64,000 nucleotides of DNA from Dermatemys mawii (Eukaryota; Chordata; Testudines; Dermatemydidae), in the NCBI GenBank assembly GCA_007922305.1, contig ML677329.1:338271-402270 (forward strand), read 5' to 3'. Of the stretch, positions 12,413 to 23,307 are shown piece by piece; positions within the stretch are counted from its first letter, which is position 1, and each line of letters opens with the position of its first letter. The translations under genes were made by a program, and so were the position numbers. Under the pieces are notes generated by a model. That model was not told the origin of the DNA. It searched no databases and saw only the letters and a program-made list of their open reading frames with translations.

Positions 12413-12960
12413 AAGATCTCTTTCTTGAGTGGTAACAGGTTATTTAAACCCCATCATCTTGTATTTATAGCTGGAATTATGTTTTCCAATGTGCATTACT
12501 TTGCATTTATCCACTCTGAATTTCATCTGCCATTTTGTTGCCCAGTCACCCAGTTTTGTGAAATCCCTTTGAGACTCTTCATAGTCAGCTTTGGACTTAA
12601 CTATTTTGAGTAATTTTGTATCATCTGCAAACTTTCCCACATCTTTGTTTACATCTTTTTCCAGATCATTTATGAATATGTTGGACAGCTATCAGTCCCA
12701 GTAGATTGTTGGGGGATCCCACTACCTCCCTCCACTTATTCCTGCTCTTTGTTTCTTATCTTTTAACCAGTTACTGATCCATGACAGGTCCTTCCCTCTT
12801 ATCACATGATTGCTTACTTTGCTTATGAATCTTTGTTGAGAGACCTTGTCAAAGGCTTTCTGAAAGCCCAAGTACTCTATATCCACTGAGATTTTATGGT
12901 ATTGTTTGATTCATTTAAGATTTTTACTATATTTGATTCTATGCTTTCATGTAGCACCAC
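12413..12960 (-). mobile_element. Older CR1 LINE, right part of split copy
   Basis: Continues the element at 10360-10966 after the nested insertion. On the minus strand, 12440-12640 encodes KFADDTKLLK followed by the SQRDFTKLGDWATKWQMKF region characteristic of CR1 RT. The copy fades out near 12960 with no recognisable 5' end, so it is 5'-truncated and old. Confidence 0.82.
12440..12640 (-). pseudogene. Older CR1 RT fragment with FADDTKL motif
   Basis: A 66-codon remnant with the catalytic FADD box near its start and downstream DKCKVMHIGK, corresponding to DKCRVLHFGR in the younger copy. Comparing the two remnants shows they are different CR1 subfamilies. The first Met is fortuitous. Confidence 0.85.
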
Positions 12961-13007
12961 ACTACTGCAACTGATTTTTAATGTGGATCAGTGGTCTCTG
13001 GTAGGGC

Positions 13008-13040
13008 AGGGGTGGGGAACCTTTTTTCTATGTCATTGGT
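13008..13040 (+). repeat. Possible hAT-type terminal repeat
   Basis: CAGGGGTGGGGAACCTTTTT resembles the CAGGGG... termini of hAT elements, such as those at 48522 and 56014 in this window. No matching right terminus or 8-bp duplication was found, so this may be a truncated end. Confidence 0.35.
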
Positions 13041-16000
13041 ACCTATGTATACCATAACCACTAGCTCCTCCCCAGCACTACACTGAAGTCTAGATGCCTT
13101 GTGAGATCTGTAACCATTGCATTTAGCAGATAATTCTCCACACAGTTCTCCCAGTCATCACAAACCAAACTACCTATATGTCTAATAATCAAATCTCCCA
13201 TTACTATTATCTGTCTCTTCATAATAACAGGAGTACTCTTCCCCCATAGAGATATCCTTCATGAGAGAGGATACTATGGCTGCAGCAGAACCCCATGGAG
13301 AGGTGGGCAATCTGCCATCGGAGCATATAAGGTGCCCCTTTACCTTCACCCCCCATTTCCACATAGACTGGGCGGGGGTAAAGCTCTGCAGATGACCTTT
13401 TGAACTCTGGGGCTGCACTCACCAGGGACTGAGACTTTGGAGTTGTTGGACTTTTGGGTTGCAGGACGCAAAAAGGGAAAGCACATGGCCCACTTTGCTT
13501 GGGGTGGGTCTTTTTGCTCATGTTTCATGTTATGAATCCTGTTTGTGGTGTTTCCCCAACATAATGCCACATTGTTTCTCTCTGTTATTAAAAGACTTTT
13601 GCTACACTCAGACTCTGTGCTTGCGAGAGGGGAAGTATTGCCTCTTAGAGGGGGATGGTATAAATTTGTCCCAGGTCTCTGGGTGGGGGCTTGAGCTGGT
13701 TTTGCATTGTGTTATTGGAACAGAACCCCTGGATACTGAACCCAGCCCTTGTTGCTGCCATCTCTGATGAGAAGAAGGGTTACATATACAAATGTGATTG
13801 GCCACTAAATCTGAGCTTTTGAAGGGGAGGAGGAGGAACTTTGGCCTTTCATTTCTGCTGTGTTGGATTCAAGTCTCTAATCTTCTTGCAAAGACAGAAC
13901 ATAGAAAAGCCCTCAATAAGGGCTCAATCCTGTTTCCATTGAAATCAGTGGGAGTTTTGCTATTCCATGGAAGCAGAGTAGGTCCTAATCTCTTGTGTTC
14001 CCTAAGCCTACCTCTGACATCAGACAAGCTTATTTTCCCCAAACTCTAAAACTGATGAGGAACTTCTGCCAAGTAAATCCCAGTCTACCACACAGCTTAA
14101 TTGAGAAAGTGCACCAGCACATAATAATATCCCAGGAATAATCCAAGAAAAAGTTAGAATTTACAGTGTTTCAATGTTATCACTACTAAAAAAAAGGTTT
14201 TCAGAGATGATCCTGATAAGGAGCATCCCCACAATGACAAGAGAGTACCCATGATGATTCAAAGATATCACGTGATCATGAATAAAATAATTTTAAAAAG
14301 AAGGTTATGGCAGACATACATCTAAGCAGCTGATAGTCTGGTAAGCAAGTGAACGGACTGGCTTTTTGCTTCTGTGCACTGATCATCTGTTCCCTGAGAG
14401 AGTTACAGTACCTTGAACCAAAAATGTAGACGCAAGTTTCTAGATCTCTCTTGCACTGTCATGAGACCTTTCCTATTTACGACACACAAAACATTTCTCT
14501 TTCTCTGCAACCCCCGATCCATTCCCCACAGGGAATTACAATTTCAGCCTTCCCTTGCTACTAGAGCTAAGCATGCCTTCCTGAACAGAGCAGCAGCCAG
14601 ACTACCACATGTTGGCTGGCTTTCTATCCCAGAGTGGGGAGAGAAATCTAGATTTTAAAGTGTTAAGAAGCAAAGGTAAACAAAAAATATCCTCAGAGGA
14701 TTCATGTAGCTAAACTCAGTATATAAAATGGTGGCTCAGAAGTATCCTAGTCATGAGATCAAACAACAAACAATGAGATGCATTTAGTGAACTAATCCCC
14801 AACATGCAGAAACCAGAACTTAGCTGAAAGGGATTTCTTGGTCAGAGATGACAGTTTGTCCTTGAACAACATTACGCAAACTCAGGGGCTCAACCTACTC
14901 CTGCACTATATGGGCAATTTCACTATGGATATTCAGAGTTGGATCAGGCCTTTGTTGCTTTCTTGAGAGGTAGAGGGGGTTGTATTTCACTGAGATAATG
15001 TTACTTAATTTAGAAGGGGAAACAAACTGCTTTATGTCCAAAAAATGTATGCAATTTTTAGAACACAAGTGAGATTTGCAGGAAAGGAAGAGCCAGATCC
15101 TTTATAGGCAGATTCCCATAAATTAATCTAAATCAGTACAGATATTAATGAAAAACACAGATGTAAAGAGCTGTCTCATTACTTTATAGAGAATATGAGA
15201 ACCTCCACCCCTTAGGCCATCAGTTTGAATCACACCTAATTTTGCAGAGATTGAAAGTTGTTCCCATCTAATGGATGTTTGTAGTACCTCCATGAGAAGA
15301 GCTAGGTAAGTCACAATTCTGGTTCTCATTACAAACTCTCAGCCATGCTTTGCACTACACATTGCAAGTTATTTGGAGGAGCTACTGTCTCTTTACTATG
15401 TGTTTGTGCCCAGCTCAATGAGGCTATGATCTTAGTTCCATCCTCTAGCAAACATTCCTGTAGCCGAGGTCAAAACTGCCGTCACTCGTAATACATTTGG
15501 CAGCACACTTCCATATGCAAATTTCTGTTGGATGGAGGGAGAGTTAAAAACAAGAAATAATCACAAGGCAGAGCAAAAAGACAAACCTACATGATTCAAT
15601 ACTTTATTAAAATCTCTGGGGTTTGCGGTACTGATGAATATATTGCCTATAGAGAGAATTGCATGAGAATGATAACGATGGATTCCTACAGAAGACACAG
15701 TATTAAGGAGATGAAGAAAAATGACAACTGAGTTATTCCAACAGGATCCTGGACTCAGGCTTTCTGCACATCCAGGGCAACCACCCCATAACCTTAAACC
15801 AAGAGAGATGGTGGGCAAAGGAGGGTACAGATCTCTCAGGAGGCAAGAGGCTCACTCTGGCTATACCCCTCCAAATATCCAGGTGCTTCTCCTGGGTCTA
15901 AAGCTATTGCCTGAATGGGAAAGTAATACATTAGAAAAGGAAGGCTGCCAGAAATGAGGAGATGCCACCATGTGACCAGCCAGCTTTCCAAAGACTGGAG

Positions 16001-16552
16001 TGGGCCACAAATCCCTGACCGAAAACCCTTGATGTATAGGAAGGTCAGCAGCCTAATCTGCTGTAGGCCACACTTCAGACACAGAAGCAAAACTGGATCC
16101 AATGGATTAACAAAGCAAACACTCTTCCAAAATGTTTTGCAGGAATTTTTGATGAATGAATCTTTGTTGCATTAACAAAGATTCCTTTACTACAGGAAGT
16201 TTCAAGTCACTGCCCCATTATATACTGTACTCTTGATACTCTATGGGAGCAATTAAGACCCACAGATAATTTCAAATACTTGAAAACCACACAGACTTTT
16301 TAAAATGAGCTGCACAATTGGAGGCAGTGAAAGATACTTTTTAACGCTCTGTTAGCATACAGTATCAGCAGTCATGTTTTTCTTCATATTGGCAATCACA
16401 GCTATGATGTATGACTTGACTAAAACTTTGATTTAATTACATCCAAAAATGTAGAGCAGTTGCAGATAATTGGGACCAGCAGTGTGTGTCACAGATGAAG
16501 GGAAATATTATTCCACAGCATTATCAGACAATTTACGAGAAGCACATTTTTA
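13041..16552. other. Noncoding stretch, no gene recognised
   Basis: Contains a scrap of the CCATTGAAATCAGTGGGAG palindromic family at about 13938. Frames such as 13459-13767 have no family features and overlap other frames on both strands. Confidence 0.5.
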
Positions 16553-16817
16553 AACATTACTCCCCTGAGTGACTTTGACAAATGCTTCAGATCTGAGAGT
16601 TGTATTTTGAGGTTGGCAGGGAAGTGCAATTCTGACACTTCCACCTGTAATTGCATTAGCATAGCTATCACACTGATTGTCCATCAAGGGTTTAGTAACC
16701 AACTCATCATATATTGCATATGCAGTTGGTAACTAGCAATATTTTTTATCACTCGACATAGCCTTCAGATGCAGCTGGTCACTCGTTCACAACATTTCAT
16801 TTTCTTTGGATAATGTC
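16553..16817 (+). repeat. Local direct duplication, copy 1
   Basis: From AACATTACTCCCCTG to GATAATGTC this matches 17271-17539 almost base for base, with about five substitutions in the first 240 bp and a more divergent T-rich stretch near the end. Both copies lie in the same orientation about 718 bp apart. No TIR, poly-A tail or tRNA head is visible, so a segmental duplication is more likely than two transposon insertions. Confidence 0.92.
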
Positions 16818-17270
16818 TCATTTAAAATTATGACTCAAAAAGGAGAAAAAATCATTACATTTTAAAGGTAAGAAGGGCCTCCCTTAACAATGAGTTTTTA
16901 GTTCTGAAAACATCTCATTTGCAACATTTTATTACTTTTTCACACAGTAATCCTTCTCTTGTTTCATCTCTAATTGCCCTTCTGCCCTTCAATATTATTC
17001 CCAATAATTTGAAAGAGGGTAAAATTTACTTAAACTAGTGGTAAGCTCTCAGATGGGCTTTTTTCATATGATTTAATCCAGACATTCATTGGCTTTGTTT
17101 CAGGATTCTTTGGGTGTAACAATAAATTATGAAAATATCTTGCATCTTTCCTGGGGTTACAAGATTCTGCAGGAAAATGAACAAAGGCTGCTGATTTTTC
17201 CCTTTTCTTTAAATATTTATTATTTACTGAAGTGTGTGTATAAGGAGCATTATACAGACAGCTGCATTAC

Positions 17271-17539
17271 AACATTACTCCCCTGCGTGACTTTGACAAA
17301 CGCTTCAGATCTGAGAGTTGTATTTTGAGGTTGGCAGGGAAGTGCAATTCTGACACTTCCACCTGTAATTGTATTAGCATAGCTATCACACTGATTGTCC
17401 ATCAAGGGTTTAGTAACCAACTCATCATATATTACATATGCAGTTGGTAACTAGCAATATTTTTTATCACTCGACATAGCCTTCAGATGCAGCTGGTCAC
17501 TCATTCACAATACTTCATTTTTTTTTTTTCGATAATGTC
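17271..17539 (+). repeat. Local direct duplication, copy 2
   Basis: Second copy of the segment at 16553-16817. Differences include GAGTGAC/GCGTGAC, TTGCATTAG/TTGTATTAG and CTCGTTC/CTCATTC, plus a longer T run (17519-17529). The flanks are unrelated on both sides, so the duplicated unit is well defined. Confidence 0.92.
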
Positions 17540-18942
17540 AGAATTTCTGCTTTAAAATCATGGGATTTAATCCTGCATTCCTTATTCACTCAAAATGCCC
17601 GCTAAGGACAAGGGGAGATTTGTGTGAGCAAGGAAAGCAGGATATGGCTGAAAGCAAGTACAATGTAAGGAAGAATCTATTTCATAGCATTGTATATAGC
17701 TATGGGTTCCACATTTTCTGAAAGCCTTTTTCTCAGTTTAAGTCAATTCTCAGTCTAAGTTGGCACCTTACTTGGCAACTTCTGAAGTCCATTTCTGAGT
17801 TGCTATTTTTTTAAAGTTTTTTTAAATTTTCCACTGGGAGACAAAACATCCAATTTAATAGATCATCAGTGCAGTTTACTTACTTTCATAACCCACAGGT
17901 TTATTCACCTCTCAGTGCACACACATACATAAAAGGATACCACCTGGTCAGTTAAGACCACAAAATTATGTTTCAGAAAACTAAGTACCTACAAAGATTA
18001 TCAAAATAAATAAGCGTTTCCATATTATTGTAAGGGAAACAATTTATTTTTATAGGAGTTGTCCTGGGGGATTTAAAACCCCATCATTGCAGCATCCTGC
18101 TAATGTATGCAAACCAGCAAGTCACCCAGCAATCATATCCACCTACAACACCATTTGCAGGGTATAGCCCTGTGGTCTAGCCATCAGCATGGTATAGCCT
18201 CTTTTTAATGCACATACATAAATTCTTTGGAAGTTAATGGAATGCTATGGAAAAAGAGGCCTATGCCAAAGTCTCTAACTTTCCTGACAAGGAACATTAT
18301 AATAACTAAGGAATATCAAGAGCAGAGTCAAAACTCACAAATCCAGACCTCCTTACTTGCATTTGTTTTCAGGCTTTCATATCAAACGATAAGGAAGATG
18401 ATCACTCTGTGTATGCCTATTTTTAGCAATTGTCGCAGCAGTACTGCCAGCTATAGGAATGTCTCCATACAATTAAGAATGGTCTCTTTTCTACTTCAAG
18501 TGCTTCACATGTTCTTTTTCCTATAACTACATTTTCAGCTACAGATGGTTATAGCATCAGGCTGTTAGCTAACTGAAGGATTATCCATCTTGCAGAATAC
18601 CGGAAACTGATCTTCAGTTAGCATCAGAGGGATATACACCTTAAGTCTGACACCATTTATAAGCTGTTATCATGGTATGTTTTATCTATTGTTTTACATA
18701 GGGTTTGTGTGGTAACTATATTAACCCTATTTTACAAACATCCCCTCACGTTTGATTGTGTCCTATAATCTATTACACCATTGTGGCAAGCCCAGGGGAC
18801 TATTCTGCTAGAAAGAAATTTCATAGAAAACTTAGAGCACAAACCCTTTCTCTAGGATCTCAGGTTTATTTTGACAGAGCTTCTCTCTCAGTCAGTGACA
18901 AAGAGTCCTGTGGCACCTTAAAGACTAACTGAAATTTTTTCA

Positions 18943-18980
18943 GAGCATGAGCTTTCGTGGGCTAATACCCACTTCGTCGG
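18943..18980 (-). ncRNA. Hammerhead-ribozyme-like core (PLE terminal repeat)
   Basis: Read on the minus strand: CCGACGA, an extra A, a 5-bp stem GTGGG/CCCAC with loop TATTAG, then GAAA, a 2-bp stem GC/GC with loop TCAT, then TC at the predicted cleavage site. Hammerhead motifs are known in Penelope-like elements. Deviations are C for the usual U in CUGANGA, one extra A before stem II, and no obvious stem I, so activity is uncertain. Confidence 0.5.
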
Positions 18981-19200
18981 ATGCATGCAGTGGAAGTATC
19001 CAGGGGCAGGCATAAATAGGTAGGCAAGAACCAGGTGGGAGATAACAAGGTTAACAAGGATAACAAGGATAACCTTGTTATAACAAGGTTAACAAGGATA
19101 ACCTTGTTATAACAAGGTTAACAAGGATAACCTTGTTATCTCCCACCTGGTTCTTGCCTACCTATTTATACCTGCCCCTGGATACTTCCACTGCATGCAT

Positions 19201-19238
19201 CCGACGAAGTGGGTATTAGCCCACGAAAGCTCATGCTC
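19201..19238 (+). ncRNA. Hammerhead-ribozyme-like core (PLE terminal repeat)
   Basis: Same motif as 18943-18980 but on the plus strand in the opposite arm of the hairpin. CCGACGA, stem II GTGGG/CCCAC, GAAA and a minimal stem III GC-TCAT-GC followed by TC are all present. The two arms of this insertion therefore carry the core in opposite orientations. Confidence 0.5.
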
Positions 19239-20899
19239 TGAAAAAATTTCAGTTAGTCTTTAAGGTGCCACAGGACTCTTTGTCACTTCTGCAATTCCAG
19301 ACTAACACGGCTACCCCTCTGATTCTCTCAGTCAGCTCTCTCTCCTCCCTATCTCTGGCTATATTGCCTCCATGGGGGTTAAACACCAATACCAGCTCTA
19401 AACAGTCCTAACAGGGGCTTTCTTTCTCTTAAACTCTCTATTCTGTTTTTTACCCACAAAACTCTTTTTAAGTCTCTGCACCTAATTAGGCTCAGCTGTA
19501 GCTGATTGCTTCAGCTCAGGCAGGCATTCCCAGCTGGGATTCTGAAAACCTCAGCTGCAATTTAACTCAAAAAGCCCCATCCCAGAGTCCGGCTTGGCAT
19601 GGCTAATCTCCCTCAAGGGATATCACTAGGACAGTGAATGCCTCTCCAGAAGACAACATAGTTGTCTACACTACAATATACTATTACTGTAGAGTGTAAT
19701 TTACAATCCTATTGTATTTTAATTGGTTTGCTTTTTCAGGATAAAATTATAATGCAACTTTGCAATGGATGTTCCCACCTTCCTAGTCAGGCTTTTATTT
19801 ATTATTACTTGTACTACAGTACTGCCTATAGGCCCAAGGTGACAGACCCCCATTACACTGGCTACTATACATGCACATAGTAAGAGACCTAAGCAACTTC
19901 AATAGGAAGTTTTTATTTACAAACAGTTTTTGTTTATTAATACTGATTATCACTTCTTCCATTTCTAAGTGACATAAATTCTAATATTAATATCACAACA
20001 TCACAATGCCCATATTCTTTTTTATCAATGTTTAACTCTGCAAGTTGAATAATATTTTAATGTATTTACACTAATTTATTTATGCATTAACTATAAATAC
20101 CTTACACCTATTATATAGCAGTTGCACTACCCATTATGTTTGATCATTTTAAAATGCTGAATAGAGGTTCTGTATTGGCATGCATTTTTCTCAATAAGTC
20201 ACATGTGGTTTACTTAAATCATGAATCCATATTTGTTCATTTCTGCAGATGTTCTCTTTGTTTAATGTTGTGCTGCTTAAGCTCATGTCACTACTTTTAC
20301 TTTTTTAATAGCTTTACAGGGTCAAAATTAAAGATAAGATTGAACCAAAGCTCTGGATGCTGATAAAGCATTCAGAACTGGAACCTTATTTGGGTGTCTC
20401 TCTTGTCATGATTCAATGAAACATGAAAAGGGTTTATTTATAAACATCACATGGTAATCATATAATGTGTCAGTTAATGTAAATATTCTGGTAATTGCCT
20501 TTGCATGTTTCCTTGACTTTTCTAAAGAGGCTTCATTCAACTAGATTATTTTGTTATCATCTTCAACTTTTCAGTATTAGTCTCAATATGAATATATTCA
20601 AGTATGTCTGTGGATATTATTTTATCATATACAAACAACAACAGTTAACAAAATATCATTAAAATGGAGATTATATCCACACAACCTTCACCTTAATTCT
20701 GTCCCCTTGGCCAGAATTCATGTAATCTGGAATAAGTAGGTGCAAATTACAACTCCCTCCACCAGCTGATCCCCATGCACCTGACAGGGTTCACCCCCGG
20801 GAGGCCACAGGTGTTGCTGCTACTGTTGCTGTTTTCCCTCAGGAGGTTCCACCTGAAATAGGCTGCTTTAATCTGTGACTGGAGCCAAACACACACCTA

Positions 20900-21173
20900 G
20901 GGCTGGTCCCCCACTAGCAGGGGGGATCGGCTGTAGATAAGCAATTTCAGCTATGTTAATAACGTAGCTGAAATTGGCGTATCTACAGCCGACTTACCTG
21001 CCGTCCTCGCGGCAGCGGCGGGCAGTGGCACGCTCCCCCGTCGACTCCAGCTTGCACCGTTTGGTGAGCTGGAGTTCTGGAGTCGACGGGGGTGCCGCTG
21101 GGGATCAATTTATCGCGTCTTGATGTCTTATCGCCATAAGATCGATCCCTCCCCACTGTAGTGAAGACAAGCC
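20900..21173. mobile_element. GC-rich MITE with nested internal palindromes
   Basis: The ends are related by inversion (GGGCTGGTC at the left, complement GGGCTTGTCTTCACTA at the right). Inside are hairpins TCAGCTATGTTAATAACGTAGCTGA (loop included) near 20948 and GTCGACTCCAG... CTGGAGTCGAC near 21039-21085, plus ATCGATC and TATCGCG words. It is far richer in CpG than its surroundings. No transposase is present and no clean target duplication was found, so the superfamily is unassigned. Confidence 0.65.
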
Positions 21174-22319
21174 CCCATACTGCTAGGGGATGAATTGCTT
21201 CTGCACATAATAGGGTTTCCTGGAATGTTTTATGCAACTACACTGTCAATCTGTGGAGCCTTTAGCAAAGAAGAGGTTGTAACCACTTTATACTAGTACA
21301 ACCTCCTCTCAGTGGATCCTTGGCTATAACAGCCCATGGTAAAGGTCTATGGTAGTAGTAGCCAGCACAGATTCTGGGAAAAGTTTGATCCCTTACATGT
21401 ACGTCATAATAGGGCTCTGCACAATTATAATATATTTTAACTAGTCCAAAATTCCACATCTGCATCTAAAGTTAGAGTAAAGGCTCAGATTGGACTCTGT
21501 TGTTTTTTTAGGGATTCAACTTTCTCAAGCTTTGCGTGGAGGGGAGGGAAGTTAGACCTGGATCCAAATTTTGCAACTAGGCTAATTTCTAATAAATGGA
21601 TGAAGTTCCTTTCCTTAATACAGTAAAATACTTGCACCATAAAAATGTAGATAAGAGGGAAATTAGAGACTGTTAATGGACTAAAGAATCTTCCGCCTCT
21701 GGATCACAGGTTTAAATCCAGCCCAGTTCAGTAGTGAACAAGCACTGTTACTGTATGATTGCTGTGGGAAATGTGTCTGGTAATTTCAGAACAGGTAACA
21801 CATCACAAAAGCCACTAATACTTTTTGGCACCCTTACTGGCTGTCCCAGAAGAGTTACCATGAACTCTCATCTACTCTCTCACTTTCAGAATTGAGCCCC
21901 TCAGGGATGAAGCAAAGTGGCATGGCAGTGTAAGGAAGCTTTCACAGCTACTCCCTGGCTGTATCTGTTCTGTAGAGATAGAATGCTATCCTCCAGGGCT
22001 GCCAATCTGGCATCCTCCAAGAACAGTAAATTTAAAATATATATATATTAAAAACCCCTACAGATACCAAAATTAAGACAGTTGAAAAAGAAGGAAGAAC
22101 ATAGAGAGTTTTCTGATTAGAAGGATTTCAGATTACTCAGTCCCTGCTTCTAACCTGATTCTCCTACTGATGATTGGCTCCCACATTCCTAGGTGGTGTA
22201 TTTACTTTGTGTGTGTACTGACTAGAGCAAAACCAAAACCTTTCATAGGAACCGATCAGTTTAGATGACACTTTTGTCAGGAAAGTTTCTCATGTCCAAT
22301 GCAGAATTTCTGGTCAAAA

Positions 22320-22460
22320 AGAGACAAAGAGAGCCACCCCAGAAGTTAGGGCATTCACCTGAGATGTACAAACCCCTGCTCTGCCTCATTTGGAGCAGCA
22401 ACTTGAACCTAGTTCTCACACATCCGAGGTGAGTACTCTGGGGACTCTTTCTCTCTGTTT
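22320..22460 (-). repeat. Probable tRNA-derived SINE fragment
   Basis: On the minus strand the segment reads like a tRNA-head SINE: an A-box-like part around CTCAGGTGAATGCCCTAA and a B-box-like part near GGTTCAAG. No poly-A or LINE tail is clear. Identification rests on general resemblance only. Confidence 0.35.
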
Positions 22461-23200
22461 TTATGAAATATTTTGAAAGGTCTTGGATTAATCCTGACAT
22501 AGAATGGAAAAATCTTTGTAATCTTGAACATTTTCATTGAATGGGAAAACTACTTCCTCACCACCTCAAATACTGACTTCATTGCTATTGCTGATCATGT
22601 TGTCATCTCTCTCACACCTTCTTGCTGAATTTCTCACACTATATAATACATCCTGACACCTTTGCTTCTTGCTTCAGTTTTGTTTTCACTTTCACTTCTG
22701 GAATGCAGCAAAAGTCACTAGCTACAATTTCAGTCAGAGAATCAGCAATTGTTCCACCAATTTTACCCAAGATTATTCTTTGATCTCTTGACAGAAAGTT
22801 AAACAGTGCCACTTAAAGGGATGTCTGATTGTATTTTCATGCTTTGGTATTGATGGTCAATTTCTCTTTAAACTTATAGACAGCTGAAATCTGAGCACTC
22901 CATTTTTCTCCCTTAAATTTAAATTGCACTACAAATCATACGTCTTTTCCTGCTAACATATAAGGCAGTCTGCACTTCTTATGGATGATGAACAAATCCT
23001 GGAAGACAGTAAGGAAGAGCTATTTCCTGTTTTTTTCTCTTCATTCAAAACATTTTAATCCAAAAATCACAGAGGACTCTCCTCCTCAATCTTCCCAGCC
23101 TTAATTGAATTTTAATATGACCTGTGGCTCTTAGTACTCTTGGATAGTTCCTCTGACGTCCTGCTTGTGAAGACAACTTCTGTTCAGAACCCATCATTTA

Positions 23201-23307
23201 GGCTCTGATCCAGCAAACTTAAAGCACATGAGGAGTCCCACTGAAGTCATGGAACTACTCATGTGGTTAAAAGTATGCACATGCCAAAGTACTTGGCTGG
23301 ATCAGAA
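23201..23307. repeat. Palindromic foldback repeat (CTGATCCAGC type)
   Basis: Begins with CTCTGATCCAGCAAACTTAA and ends with the inverse CTTGGCTGGATCAGA. Between them ACATGAGGAGTCCCACTGAA is mirrored by GGAACTACTCATGTGG. An eroded perfect hairpin of the same general class as 43592-43711. Confidence 0.6.

Larger units (their letters stand above)
18896..19323. mobile_element. Foldback (snapback) Penelope-like insertion
   Basis: Left and right arms of about 157 bp are reverse complements with one visible mismatch (GGCATAAATA against GGTATAAATA). Each arm is the PLE 3' terminal repeat also found at 59700-59844. The loop (about 19052-19137) is a tandem repeat of a 29-bp unit containing AACAAGGTTAACAAGG and ending CCTTGTTAT, itself partly palindromic. 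The right arm continues into a PLE 5'-end block ending at CCCTCTGAT. The 12-bp TCTCTCAGTCAG flanks it (18884-18895, 19324-19335). There is no coding capacity. The structure suggests template switching during reverse transcription by a PLE enzyme supplied elsewhere. Confidence 0.88.

Noticed and set aside
11043..12640. Possible host gene encoding an RT-like protein
   Set aside because: CR1 3' UTR, FADD motif, frameshifts and nested arrangement show this is LINE debris.
18976..19260. CRISPR-like array or satellite
   Set aside because: The 29-bp repeat units are contiguous without spacers, sit at the tip of a PLE hairpin, and the genome is a vertebrate.
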